This document shows, piece after piece, positions 1 through 7,299 of a DNA stretch of 64,000 nucleotides. This DNA is from Amycolatopsis japonica (GTDB lineage: Bacteria; Actinomycetota; Actinomycetes; Mycobacteriales; Pseudonocardiaceae). Position numbers and translations under genes: made by a program. The first letter of the stretch is position 1. Each line of letters starts with the position of its first letter. Where the stretch lies: positions 7,743,001 through 7,807,000 of the forward strand of contig NZ_CP008953.1 of assembly GCF_000732925.1 (NCBI RefSeq), read 5' to 3'. The notes beneath the pieces are model-generated. The model ran no database searches. It was given only the letters and a program-made list of their open reading frames with translations, and had not been told where the DNA came from.

Positions 1-316
1 CGCCCTTGCGCGCCATCGTCTTGGTGATCCGGGTGTAGCCACCCGGACGCTCCGCGAAGAACGGACCGATCTCGGCGATCAGCTTGTGCACGACGTCCTT
101 GTCGCGCACGATGCGCTGGATCTGACGACGGTTGTGCAGGTCGCCCCGCTTCGCCTTCGTGATCAGCTTCTCGGCCAGCGGGCGCACCCGCCGGGCCTTC
201 GCCTCGGTCGTCGTGATCTTGCCGTGCTCGAACAGCTGGGTGGCCAGGTTGGCCAGGATCAGCCGTTCGTGCGCGGGCGACCCGCCGAGACGGGGTCCCT
301 TTGTGGGGGTGGGCAT
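1..316 (-). CDS. rplQ: 50S ribosomal protein L17 (partial, 3' end outside window)
   Basis: L17 is a large-subunit protein near the exit tunnel. The visible 105 residues start MPTPTKGPRLGGSPAHER and carry the family core around LANLATQLFEHGKITTTEAKARR (positions about 22-45). The ATG is preceded by a GAGGAGA ribosome site. It follows rpoA by 74 bases on the same strand, the usual end of the alpha operon. The C-terminus is missing only because the window starts inside the gene. Identification is secure; total length is unknown here. Confidence 0.95.
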   Translation of the reverse strand, partial: MPTPTKGPRLGGSPAHERLILANLATQLFEHGKITTTEAKARRVRPLAEKLITKAKRGDLHNRRQIQRIVRDKDVVHKLIAEIGPFFAERPGGYTRITKTMARKG

Positions 317-390
317 CGGTTCTCCTCGTTCAGCTCACAGCTGAAGGCCGGCGCTCCCCCACCCGACCGGTGAGGGAGCCGTAGCTGGCC

Positions 391-1464
391 TTACAGCTGC
401 TCCGTCTCTGCGTAGTCCTGGCCATCGTCGTGGCCGTTGTCCGAAATTCCGTCCGTGATGCTGTCGACGCCCTCGGACCAGCCTTCACCGTCGTAGCTGG
501 CCGCGGCCGCGGTCGGGTCGAACCCGGGCGGGCTGTCCTTCAGCGCGAGGCCGAGACCGACGAGCTTGAGCTTGACCTCGTCGATCGACTTCGCACCGAA
601 GTTGCGGATGTCCAGCAGGTCGGCCTCGCTGCGCGAGACCAGTTCGCCGACGGTGTGGATGCCCTCGCGCTTGAGGCAGTTGTACGACCGGACGGTGAGG
701 TCCAGGTCCTCGATCGGCATCGCGTAGGCGGCAATGGTGTCCGCCTCCTGCGGCGACGGGCCGATCTCGATGCCTTCGGCGTCGACGTTCAGCTCGCGCG
801 CGAGACCGAACAGCTCCACCAGCGTCTTACCGGCCGACGCGACAGCGTCCCGCGGCGTGATCGACGGCTTCGTCTCCACGTCCAGGATCAGCTTGTCGAA
901 GTCGGTGCGCTGCTCGACACGGGTCGCCTCGACCTTGTAGGTCACCTTCAGCACCGGGGAGTAGATGGAGTCGACCGGGATCCGGCCGATCTCCGCGCCC
1001 GCCTGCTTGTTCTGCAGGGCCGGAACGTAACCGCGGCCGCGCTCGACGACGAGCTCGATCTCGAGCTTGCCCTTGCCGTTCAGCGACGCGATGTGCAGAT
1101 CCGGGTTGTGCACGGTGACACCGGCCGGGGGCACGATGTCGGCGGCGGTGACCTCACCGGGGCCCTGCTTGCGCAGGTACATGGTGACCGGCTCGTCCTC
1201 TTCCGAGGAGACCACGAGCTCCTTGAGGTTCAGGATGATGTCGGTGACGTCTTCCTTCACCCCGGGAACGGTGGTGAACTCGTGCAGCACGCCGTCGATG
1301 CGGATGCTCGTCACGGCCGCGCCCGGAATGGACGACAGCAGCGTGCGCCGCAGCGAGTTGCCGAGCGTGTAGCCGAAGCCGGGCTCCAGCGGTTCGATGG
1401 TGAACCGGGAGCGGGTCTCGTTGACCGTCTCTTCGCCGAGAGCCGGTCGCTGGGAAATCAGCAT
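391..1464 (-). CDS. rpoA: DNA-directed RNA polymerase alpha subunit
   Basis: Alpha forms the dimer that seeds core RNA polymerase assembly; its C-terminal domain contacts UP elements and activators. The 357-residue product has the N-terminal assembly motif GNSLRRTLLSSIPG (about residues 32-45) and a helix-hairpin-helix C-terminal domain (about 250-315, with NCLKREGIHTVGEL). It ends in an acidic, disordered tail. I chose MLISQRPALGEE as the start because GGAAAGGAAC lies just upstream; the open frame extends 32 codons further without family similarity. It lies between rpsD and rplQ in the alpha operon. Confidence 0.97.
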   Translation of the reverse strand: MLISQRPALGEETVNETRSRFTIEPLEPGFGYTLGNSLRRTLLSSIPGAAVTSIRIDGVLHEFTTVPGVKEDVTDIILNLKELVVSSEEDEPVTMYLRKQGPGEVTAADIVPPAGVTVHNPDLHIASLNGKGKLEIELVVERGRGYVPALQNKQAGAEIGRIPVDSIYSPVLKVTYKVEATRVEQRTDFDKLILDVETKPSITPRDAVASAGKTLVELFGLARELNVDAEGIEIGPSPQEADTIAAYAMPIEDLDLTVRSYNCLKREGIHTVGELVSRSEADLLDIRNFGAKSIDEVKLKLVGLGLALKDSPPGFDPTAAAASYDGEGWSEGVDSITDGISDNGHDDGQDYAETEQL

Positions 1465-1591
1465 CTTTCCTAGTTCCTTTCCAAACGGCGCCCGCCATAT
1501 GACACCGAAAGGGATGGCGAAGCGGCGGCGCACTCCGGGCGCCGCCGCCCGTGCCCACATCGGGCCGGGGAAACCCCGGCCCGATGATGGA

Positions 1592-2197
1592 TCACTTCGA
1601 GTAGAGCTCGACGATCAGCTGTTCCTGGACCGGAACATCGATCTGAGCGCGCTCCGGGAGCTGGTGGACCAGCACACGGAGGTTGGACGGAACGACCTGG
1701 AGCCACGCGGGAACGGGACGCTCGCCGAACGACTCCTTGGCCGCGACGAAGGGCAGCATCGCGAACGACTTCGGCCGCACGTCGATGATGTCCCACTTCG
1801 TGACCTGGTAGGACGGGACGTTGACCTTGACGCCGTTGACCAGGAAGTGGCCGTGGCTCACCAGCTGACGCGCCTGACGGCGGGTGCGGGCGATGCCGGC
1901 GCGGTAGATCACGTTGTCCAGACGGGACTCGAGGATCTGCAGCAGGTTCTCACCGGTCTTACCGGGACGCCGGACGGCTTCCTTGTAGTACCGGACGAAC
2001 TGACGCTCGAGAACGCCGTAGGTGTAGCGAGCCTTCTGCTTCTCCTGCGACTGCAGGAGGTACTCGGACTCCTTGATGCGCCCGCGGCCGTGCTGGCCCG
2101 GCGGGTAGGGGCGACGCTCGAAAGCCTGGTCGCCGCCGATGAGGTCAACCTTGAGGCGACGCGAAATACGCGTCGCGGGGCCGGTGTAACGAGCCAT
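1592..2197 (-). CDS. rpsD: 30S ribosomal protein S4
   Basis: S4 is a primary 16S rRNA binding protein that nucleates small-subunit assembly, and in other bacteria it represses its own operon. The 201-residue product has the normal length. Its S4 RNA-binding domain begins at about residue 92 (RLDNVIYRAGIARTRRQARQLVSHGHF). The N-terminal zinc cysteines of C+ type S4 are absent, so this is the zinc-free form common in actinobacteria. It lies 23 bases after rpsK and 127 bases before rpoA, so a second promoter or processing site before rpoA is possible but not visible. Confidence 0.97.
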   Translation of the reverse strand: MARYTGPATRISRRLKVDLIGGDQAFERRPYPPGQHGRGRIKESEYLLQSQEKQKARYTYGVLERQFVRYYKEAVRRPGKTGENLLQILESRLDNVIYRAGIARTRRQARQLVSHGHFLVNGVKVNVPSYQVTKWDIIDVRPKSFAMLPFVAAKESFGERPVPAWLQVVPSNLRVLVHQLPERAQIDVPVQEQLIVELYSK

Positions 2198-2220
2198 TTC
2201 TTCTTACTCCTCCCCGTTCC

Positions 2221-2628
2221 TCAGACCCGGCGCCGCTTGGGCGGGCGGCAGCCGTTGTGAGGCTGCGGGGTCACGTCCTGGATGGTGCCGACCTCGAGGC
2301 CGGCCGCCTGCAGCGAGCGGATCGCCGTCTCGCGACCCGAACCCGGGCCCTTCACGAAGACGTCGACCTTCTTCATGCCGTGCTCGGCAGCCTTGCGGGC
2401 GGCGTTCTCGGCGGCCATCTGCGCGGCGAACGGGGTGGACTTACGCGAGCCCTTGAAGCCCACGTGACCACTCGACGCCCACGCGATCACGGCACCGGTC
2501 GGGTCCGTGATCGAGACGATGGTGTTGTTGAAGGTGCTCTTGATGTGCGCGTGACCGTGCGCGACATTCTTCTTTTCCTTACGGCGGACCTTCTTGGCCC
2601 CCGCCGCAGTACGAGACTTCGGTGGCAT
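2221..2628 (-). CDS. rpsK: 30S ribosomal protein S11
   Basis: S11 sits in the platform of the small subunit near the E site. The 135-residue protein carries the family core NNTIVSITDPTGAVIAWASSG (about 34-54) and the C-terminal HNGCRPPKRRRV tail. The ATG follows AGGAGAACC at normal distance. It starts 18 bases after the stop of the unrecognised 61-codon ORF, so it has its own ribosome site and is not directly coupled to rpsM, in contrast to compact alpha operons. Confidence 0.97.
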   Translation of the reverse strand: MPPKSRTAAGAKKVRRKEKKNVAHGHAHIKSTFNNTIVSITDPTGAVIAWASSGHVGFKGSRKSTPFAAQMAAENAARKAAEHGMKKVDVFVKGPGSGRETAIRSLQAAGLEVGTIQDVTPQPHNGCRPPKRRRV

Positions 2629-2646
2629 GTTCTGAGGGTTCTCCTG

Positions 2647-2832
2647 TTAGCGCGCGTTCTCTTGGTGAGCGGCGACCGCTTCGGCCTGTCCGCGCCGGAT
2701 GATCGAACCGGCGTCGGTGTACAGGTTGCGGAGCGCCATCGGGCGGGCGTAAAGCGCCTTGGGCGAGACACAAGCCGAGCCGCGGCGGTGGACGCCGCCC
2801 ATACGCACGACCTTCTTGCCCTGGACGCTCAC
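2647..2832 (-). CDS. Unrecognised 61-residue protein between rpsM and rpsK
   Basis: I do not recognise this protein. It starts MSVQGKKVVRMGGVHRR, is basic in its first half, has one cysteine (residue 21), and has a helix-like end with IIRRGQAEAVAAH. Its GTG start overlaps the rpsM TGA by four bases (GTGA), the usual coupling geometry. Its TAA lies 18 bases before rpsK, just upstream of the rpsK ribosome site. By my count 52 of 61 codons end in G or C, about 72% have G/C at position 1 and about 49% at position 2, the gradient expected of coding DNA here. No signal peptide or domain is evident. It could be an unannotated small protein or a spacer that happens to stay open. Confidence 0.6.
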   Translation of the reverse strand: MSVQGKKVVRMGGVHRRGSACVSPKALYARPMALRNLYTDAGSIIRRGQAEAVAAHQENAR

Positions 2833-3209
2833 TTCTTGCCAGCCTTCTTCTTGCCGGCGACCGTCTTCTTCGGACCCTTACGGGTGCGGGCGTTCGTCTT
2901 GGTGCGCTGACCACGGACGGGAAGTCCGCGACGCCAGCGAAGGCCCTCGTAGCACCCGATCTCGATCTTCCGACGGATGTCGGCGTTCACCTCACGGCGA
3001 AGGTCACCCTCGACCTTGAAGTTCTCCTCGATGTAGACCCGCAGCTTGGCGAGGTCGTCATCGCTCAGATCCTTGACGCGAGTGTCCGCGTTGAGCTCGG
3101 CAGCCGCGATGAGCTGCTTCGAGCGGGTACGGCCGATGCCGTAGATGTAGGTCAGCGCGATCTCCAACCGCTTTTCGCGGGGGAGGTCTACGCCAGCGAG
3201 TCGTGCCAT
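2829..3209 (-). CDS. rpsM: 30S ribosomal protein S13
   Basis: S13 is in the head of the small subunit and bridges to the large subunit and P-site tRNA. The 126-residue product begins MARLAGVDLPREKRLEIALTY and ends with a lysine-rich tail (KKTVAGKKKAGKK) that contacts tRNA. The helix-two-turn-helix region with DLRREVNADIRRKIEIGCY is present. The GGAG ribosome site is rather distant (11 bases) from the ATG. A 205-base spacer with a strong hairpin separates it from rpmJ upstream, so it may head a regulated transcript. Confidence 0.97.
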   Translation of the reverse strand: MARLAGVDLPREKRLEIALTYIYGIGRTRSKQLIAAAELNADTRVKDLSDDDLAKLRVYIEENFKVEGDLRREVNADIRRKIEIGCYEGLRWRRGLPVRGQRTKTNARTRKGPKKTVAGKKKAGKK

Positions 3210-3339
3210 TGGCGTTGATGCTCCTTCATAGAATTCATCTCCAGGTCTGCTCCCCGTCCGGTCCCGGGACCGACTCGCCTGTCGTGCCCTTGGCTTGCGC
3301 TTCGGGTGTCCCGGCCCCGGCCTGAAGTCCGGGGGTGAA

Positions 3340-3361
3340 CCGGGCCGTTCACACGGCCCGG
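3340..3361 (-). promoter_or_regulatory. Strong hairpin between rpmJ and rpsM
   Basis: A perfect 9-bp stem (CCGGGCCGT with ACGGCCCGG) closes a 4-base loop in the 205-base spacer upstream of rpsM. No T-run follows on the minus strand. It could be an attenuator, an RNA-processing site or a protein-binding leader. Further downstream in the same leader, CACGACAGGCG (plus-strand positions about 3276-3286) weakly resembles the box shared by the S10 and S12 leaders. Confidence 0.5.
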
Positions 3362-3414
3362 CAGGTGCGGGGAGATTGTGTAGCCGTCAATCCACTCTGT
3401 ACGAGTGCGAGTGA

Positions 3415-3528
3415 TCAGCCCTGCCGCTGCTTGTGCCGCAGGTTCTCGCAGATCACCATGATCCGGCCGTGACGGCGGATCACCTTGCACTTGTCGCAGA
3501 TCTTCTTGACGCTCGGCTGGACCTTCAC
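3415..3528 (-). CDS. rpmJ: 50S ribosomal protein L36
   Basis: L36 is the smallest large-subunit protein, a zinc ribbon that helps fold 23S rRNA. The 37-residue product reads MKVQPSVKKICDKCKVIRR and continues to KQRQG. The C11-x2-C14, C27 and H32 ligands are all present, so this is the zinc-binding form. It starts at GTG after two overlapping AGGAG sites, 36 bases downstream of infA. It is co-transcribed with infA and is easily missed because of its size. Confidence 0.95.
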   Translation of the reverse strand: MKVQPSVKKICDKCKVIRRHGRIMVICENLRHKQRQG

Positions 3529-3564
3529 GTCTCCTGCTCTCCTGCTTGTGCTAACTCGTCGTGA

Positions 3565-3786
3565 TCACTTGTAGCGGTAGACGATGCGACCACGAGACAA
3601 GTCGTAGGGCGAGAGCTCCACGACAACCCTGTCCTCGGGCAGGATGCGGATGTAGTGCTGCCGCATCTTGCCGCTGATGTGTGCAAGGACCTTGTGGCCG
3701 TTCTCCAACTCGACGCGGAACATCGCGTTGGGGAGCGGCTCGACTACGCGGCCTTCGACCTCGATGGCCCCGTCTTTCTTGCCCAT
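3565..3786 (-). CDS. infA: Translation initiation factor IF-1
   Basis: IF-1 binds the A site of the 30S subunit during initiation and helps IF-2 and IF-3 select the initiator tRNA. The 73-residue product is a single OB fold with the canonical NAMFRVELENGHKVLAHISGKMR block (residues 20-42) and ends SRGRIVYRYK. Length is standard. It heads the infA-rpmJ-rpsM-rpsK-rpsD-rpoA-rplQ cluster. The 511-base gap upstream, towards map, probably holds its promoter. Confidence 0.98.
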   Translation of the reverse strand: MGKKDGAIEVEGRVVEPLPNAMFRVELENGHKVLAHISGKMRQHYIRILPEDRVVVELSPYDLSRGRIVYRYK

Positions 3787-3923
3787 GTCCTCCGCATTTC
3801 CTGTCGCTACGCTGTGTTATCAGTCAGAGCTTGAGTGCTTGGCTGGGTGGTGCATCGGCACACTCCTACCCGGCTCCAATGTCCGTTCGCGAGAATTCAC
3901 GAGCGCGCAGGATCCGGGCGCGA

Positions 3924-3952
3924 TGAGTACACCGACTTGACAGTGTACGCAA
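3924..3952 (-). promoter_or_regulatory. Possible promoter of the infA operon
   Basis: On the minus strand a TTGCGT hexamer (3947-3952) and a TACTCA hexamer (3924-3929) are separated by 17 bases, about 140 bases before infA. The -35 fits TTGNNN, but the -10 lacks the final T of TANNNT. This is a weak candidate. The rest of 3787-4297 holds four IPE repeats and no convincing gene. Confidence 0.25.
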
Positions 3953-4040
3953 CCCGTGTCGTGAGCCCCAAACGGGGGGTGACTGTGTTACGTGACCCCT
4001 GAGCCCGCCGGATGCGACCTCTCCATCGTACGCCCGCGCC

Positions 4041-4070
4041 GACCTGCGTTTCGCGGGCTAATCGCGCTCC
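4041..4070. repeat. Interspersed palindromic element IPE-1
   Basis: Left arm GACCTGCGTTTCG, centre CGGG, right arm CTAATCGCGCTCC. First of four copies in the infA-map gap. Confidence 0.85.
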
Positions 4071-4174
4071 GATGGAGGCTGGACCTGGCGCGCTCGGCGG
4101 CCGAGGTGCACCCGATGGGGGTAGCTGGCATGGGCCCCAACGGCGGGCGCAGGCGTTGCGCCGACCGGCGGGCC

Positions 4175-4204
4175 GACGTGCGTTTCGCGGGCTAATCGCG
4201 CTCC
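4175..4204. repeat. Interspersed palindromic element IPE-2
   Basis: Left arm GACGTGCGTTTCG, centre CGGG, right arm CTAATCGCGCTCC. It is nearly identical to IPE-1, 105 bases away. Confidence 0.85.
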
Positions 4205-4213
4205 CGGACTTCC

Positions 4214-4242
4214 GTTCGCCTTTCGCGGGCTAATCGCGATCC
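4214..4242. repeat. Interspersed palindromic element IPE-3 (degenerate left arm)
   Basis: Left arm GTTCGCCTTTCG, centre CGGG, right arm CTAATCGCGATCC. Only 9 bases separate it from IPE-2. Confidence 0.75.
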
Positions 4243-4249
4243 CGGCACG

Positions 4250-4279
4250 CACCTGCGTTTCGCGGGCTAAACGCGCTCC
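4250..4279. repeat. Interspersed palindromic element IPE-4
   Basis: Left arm CACCTGCGTTTCG, centre CGGG, right arm CTAAACGCGCTCC. It lies 18 bases beyond the map stop codon, on the 3' side of that gene. Confidence 0.85.
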
Positions 4280-4297
4280 GGCGGGAGCAGGGGCAGG

Positions 4298-5074
4298 TCA
4301 GGCGTCTTCGGGGGCGGTCAGCACCCACGGGCCGTCATCGGTGATGGCGACCGTGTGCTCCCAGTGCGAGGCCCGCGAGCCGTCCGCGGTCACGACGGTC
4401 CACCCGTCCTCGAGCTCGACGGTCTCCCCGCCGCCGCCCGTCAGCATGGGCTCGATCGCGAGCGCCATACCGGTCTTGAGCCGCGGGCCCTTGCCCGGTT
4501 TGCCCAGGTTCGGCAGAAACGGGTCCATGTGCATCTGGCGCCCGATACCGTGACCGCCGTACTCGACGATCATCCCGTACTCGATGCCGTCTTCCCGGCC
4601 GGCCTTCTCGGCCGCGGTCTGCACCGCGTGTGAGATGTCCGTGAGCCTGCCGCCGGACGACACCGCGGCGATCCCGGCCCACATCGCCGCCTCGGTGGCG
4701 GCCGAGAGCGCGAGATCCGCCTTCGACACCTCACCGATCGCGAGAGTGACCGCGGAGTCGCCGTGCCAGCCGTCGAGGATGGCGCCACAGTCCACCGAGA
4801 TGATGTCGCCGTCGTTCAGGACCTGCGTCTTCGACGGGATGCCGTGGACGATCTGCTCGTTCACCGAAGCGCAGATCGACGCCGGGAAGCCGTGGTAGCC
4901 CTTGAACGAGGGCACCGCGCCGGCGTCGCGGATCGTCTGCTCGGCGAGCTCGTCGAGGTCGGCCGTGGTCACCCCCGGCTTGGCGATCTCGCGCACCGCG
5001 GTGAGGGTGCGCCAGACCACCAGACCGGCGGCCCGCATCGCCTGGAGCTCGCCAGGGGTCTTGATTTCGATCAT
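4298..5074 (-). CDS. map: Type I methionine aminopeptidase
   Basis: Removes the N-terminal methionine from nascent cytosolic proteins using a two-metal centre. The 258-residue product has the expected ligands: the two aspartates of ISVDCGAILDGWHGDSAVT, the histidine of GGHGIG, and glutamates in AIEPML and HWEHTVAI. I chose the ATG of MIEIKTPGELQ because family similarity begins there. It has no good ribosome site of its own. A GTG 48 bases upstream (5122), in frame and overlapping the adk stop, would give a 274-residue form with a basic extension (MNLGGLRVLQRLRRGR). Last gene of secY-adk-map. Confidence 0.95.
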   Translation of the reverse strand: MIEIKTPGELQAMRAAGLVVWRTLTAVREIAKPGVTTADLDELAEQTIRDAGAVPSFKGYHGFPASICASVNEQIVHGIPSKTQVLNDGDIISVDCGAILDGWHGDSAVTLAIGEVSKADLALSAATEAAMWAGIAAVSSGGRLTDISHAVQTAAEKAGREDGIEYGMIVEYGGHGIGRQMHMDPFLPNLGKPGKGPRLKTGMALAIEPMLTGGGGETVELEDGWTVVTADGSRASHWEHTVAITDDGPWVLTAPEDA

Positions 5075-5103
5075 GCGCCCACGACGAAGCCGTTGCAGTA
5101 CAC
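5071..5103 (-). CDS. Possible 10-residue leader ORF coupled to map
   Basis: A TCCTCC block at 5108-5113 reads as GGAGGA on the minus strand, 4 bases before a GTG. The GTG opens a frame MYCNGFVVGA whose TGA overlaps the map ATG as ATGA. This could couple map translation to a mini-ORF, since map itself lacks a close ribosome site. The same GGAGGA lies inside the longer in-frame map option, so the two explanations compete. Confidence 0.3.
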   Translation of the reverse strand: MYCNGFVVGA

Positions 5104-5118
5104 GCAGTCCTCCGAGAT

Positions 5119-5673
5119 TCACGTGCGGTCGCGCAGCGCTTCCAGCACGCGGGCGGAGATCTCGTCGACCGAGCCGACGCCGTCGACCGTGACCAGGATG
5201 TCCGCGTAGTACTCGAGCAGCGGAGCCGTCTCGGACACGTAGATCTGCTGACGGCGACGGATGACCTCTTCGGTGTCGTCCGAACGGCCGCGGGACAGCA
5301 GCCGATCGACGACGACGTCTTCCGAGACCTGGAGCTGGATGACCGCGTTGAGCTTGGTGTCGACCTCGCCGAGGATCTCGCCGAGGACGTCGGCCTGCTT
5401 CGTGTTCCGGGGGAACCCGTCGAGCAGGAAACCGACCTTGGCGTCGGGTTCGGCGAGACGCTCACGCACCATCTCGTTCGTGACCGAGTCGGGCACGAGT
5501 TCACCGGAGTCCAGGTAGCGCTTGGCTTCCTGGCCCAGCGGCGTCTGCTCGCCCACGTGGGCGCGGAACAGGTCGCCGGTCGAGATGTGCGGGATCCGGA
5601 GCTTCTCCGACAGTGCTACCGCCTGAGTACCTTTGCCCGCGCCAGGAGGGCCAACGAGAACCAGGCGCGTCAC
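5119..5673 (-). CDS. adk: Adenylate kinase
   Basis: Catalyses ATP + AMP to 2 ADP in the cytosol. The 184-residue product has the P-loop GPPGAGKGTQ (residues 8-17), the AMP-binding block (STGDLFRAH) and DGFPRN. The LID segment is short and lacks zinc cysteines, as in mycobacterial enzymes of similar length. The start is GTG, overlapping the secY TGA by four bases. Placement between secY and map is the conserved actinobacterial order. Confidence 0.97.
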   Translation of the reverse strand: MTRLVLVGPPGAGKGTQAVALSEKLRIPHISTGDLFRAHVGEQTPLGQEAKRYLDSGELVPDSVTNEMVRERLAEPDAKVGFLLDGFPRNTKQADVLGEILGEVDTKLNAVIQLQVSEDVVVDRLLSRGRSDDTEEVIRRRQQIYVSETAPLLEYYADILVTVDGVGSVDEISARVLEALRDRT

Positions 5674-6977
5674 TTCAAGAACCCTTCGTAGTTACGTTGC
5701 ATCAGCTGGCTTTCGATCTGCTTCACGGTGTCGAGACCGACACCGACCATGATCAGCACAGCCGTGCCACCGAACGGGAAGTTCTGGTTGTTCCCGCTGC
5801 CGGTGACGGACAGGAAGAAGTTCGGAAGGATCGCGATGATGCCCAGGTACAGCGAGCCCGGCAGGGTGATGCGGCCGAGGACGTAGCTGAGGTACTCCGC
5901 GGTGGGACGGCCCGGACGGATGCCCGGGATGAAGCCACCGAACTTCTTCATTTCTTCCGCACGCTCGTCCACGTTGAACGTGATCGTGATGTAGAAGTAC
6001 GTGAAGAAGATGATCAACGCGAAGTACAGCAGGACGTGCGCCCAGCTGGACTGGTTGACGATGTAGTTCTGGATGAAGACCTGCCAGCCCGCGTTGCTGT
6101 TGGCGTCGCCGACGAGGCGGCTGATCAGGTCCGGCAGGTAGAGCAGCGACGAGGCGAAGATGACCGGGATGACACCGGCCTGGTTCACCTTGATCGGCAG
6201 GTACGTCGAGGTCCCGCCGTACATGCGGCGGCCGATCATGCGCTTGGCGTACTGCACCGGGATCCGGCGCTGGCCCTGCTCGACGAAGATGACGCTGGCG
6301 ATGATCACCAGGCCGAACACGCAGATCAAGGCGAAGACGACGCCACCCGCGCTGCTGAGGATGTTGCCACCCTCGATCGGGATCCGGGCCGCGATGTTCA
6401 GGAAGATGAGGACGGACATGCCGTTGCCGACGCCGCGCTCGGTGATCAGCTCACCCAGCCACATCATGACGGCGGTACCGGCGGTCATCGTGATGACGAT
6501 GATGGCCAGCGTGTAGACGCTGTTGTCCGGGATGATCGCGGTGTCGCACTGCGGGAAGAGCTGCTTGCGGTCGGCGAGCGCCACCACACCGGTCGCCTGC
6601 AGGACCGCGAGGGCGATCGTCAGGTACCGGGTGTACTGGGTCAGCTTGCCCTGGCCGGCCTGGCCTTCCTTCTTCAGTTCCTCGAACCGCGGGATGACCA
6701 CGGTGAGGAGCTGGACGATGATGCTCGCCGTGATGTACGGCATGATGCCGGTCGAGAACAGCGACAGCTGCAGCAGTGCACCGCCACTGAACAGGTTCAG
6801 CAGCTGATAGACGCCCTCCTGCGACCCGGTCTCCGTACATTGCTGCACGGCGGAATACGAGATACCCGGGGCCGGAATGGTGGCACCGATTCGGTAGACC
6901 GCGACGATGGCTAGCGTGAACAGGATCTTCTTACGTAGATCCGGCGTCGCTAGAGCCGAGCGGAAGGCGCTGAGCAC
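5670..6977 (-). CDS. secY: Preprotein translocase subunit SecY
   Basis: SecY is the channel subunit of the Sec translocon in the inner membrane. The 435-residue protein shows about ten hydrophobic helices, starting with ILFTLAIVAVYRIGATIPAPG, and the plug/pore region (SGGALLQLSLFSTGIMPYITASII). The GTG start at MLSAFRSALATPDLRKK follows GAGGAGG with 8-base spacing; the open frame continues 38 codons upstream without similarity. secE lies at 63062 in the same window. secY is separated from rplO by about 2 kb of accessory sequence, so it must have its own promoter. Confidence 0.97.
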   Translation of the reverse strand: MLSAFRSALATPDLRKKILFTLAIVAVYRIGATIPAPGISYSAVQQCTETGSQEGVYQLLNLFSGGALLQLSLFSTGIMPYITASIIVQLLTVVIPRFEELKKEGQAGQGKLTQYTRYLTIALAVLQATGVVALADRKQLFPQCDTAIIPDNSVYTLAIIVITMTAGTAVMMWLGELITERGVGNGMSVLIFLNIAARIPIEGGNILSSAGGVVFALICVFGLVIIASVIFVEQGQRRIPVQYAKRMIGRRMYGGTSTYLPIKVNQAGVIPVIFASSLLYLPDLISRLVGDANSNAGWQVFIQNYIVNQSSWAHVLLYFALIIFFTYFYITITFNVDERAEEMKKFGGFIPGIRPGRPTAEYLSYVLGRITLPGSLYLGIIAILPNFFLSVTGSGNNQNFPFGGTAVLIMVGVGLDTVKQIESQLMQRNYEGFLK

Positions 6978-7255
6978 GCGGGGAACCTCCTCGGCGTCGT
7001 CGGCTGTCTTACCGACGATCGGCTTGGCCGGCCTGGGGCCGGCGGGAACACACAGCTTTCTGGCACAAGCCAGGAACGCTTCGGGGCACACTCGTCCCGA
7101 AGCGTGCCGCCGACTCTAACAGCTTCACAGGGCGTGTCCGCAGTGCGTGTGGGTTTTCCGAACGAAGGTTGGTCCGCGGGGTTGATCGACTTGTGCTTCT
7201 CGCTCCGGAACCTTGACAGATCGCCTTACCGTTCCCCACTTCCCCGGCCCCACCG
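6978..7255. other. secY upstream region
   Basis: About 280 bases upstream of secY, on the far side from its start. It holds the secY ribosome site and presumably its promoter, but I see no convincing -10/-35 pair. No gene is supported here. Confidence 0.4.
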
Positions 7256-7284
7256 GATCGCGATTAGCCCGCTAAACGCACTGT
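7256..7284. repeat. Interspersed palindromic element IPE-5
   Basis: Left arm GATCGCGATTAG, centre CCCG, right arm CTAAACGCACTG (end degenerate). It lies between secY and the broken LysE gene, 16 bases beyond the latter's stop. Confidence 0.8.
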
Positions 7285-7299
7285 GATCAGGGAGGGCGT

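Noticed and set aside
4041..4279. Repeats as a CRISPR array
   Set aside because: Copies are irregularly spaced, vary in both arms, are scattered over 56 kb and have no cas genes nearby.
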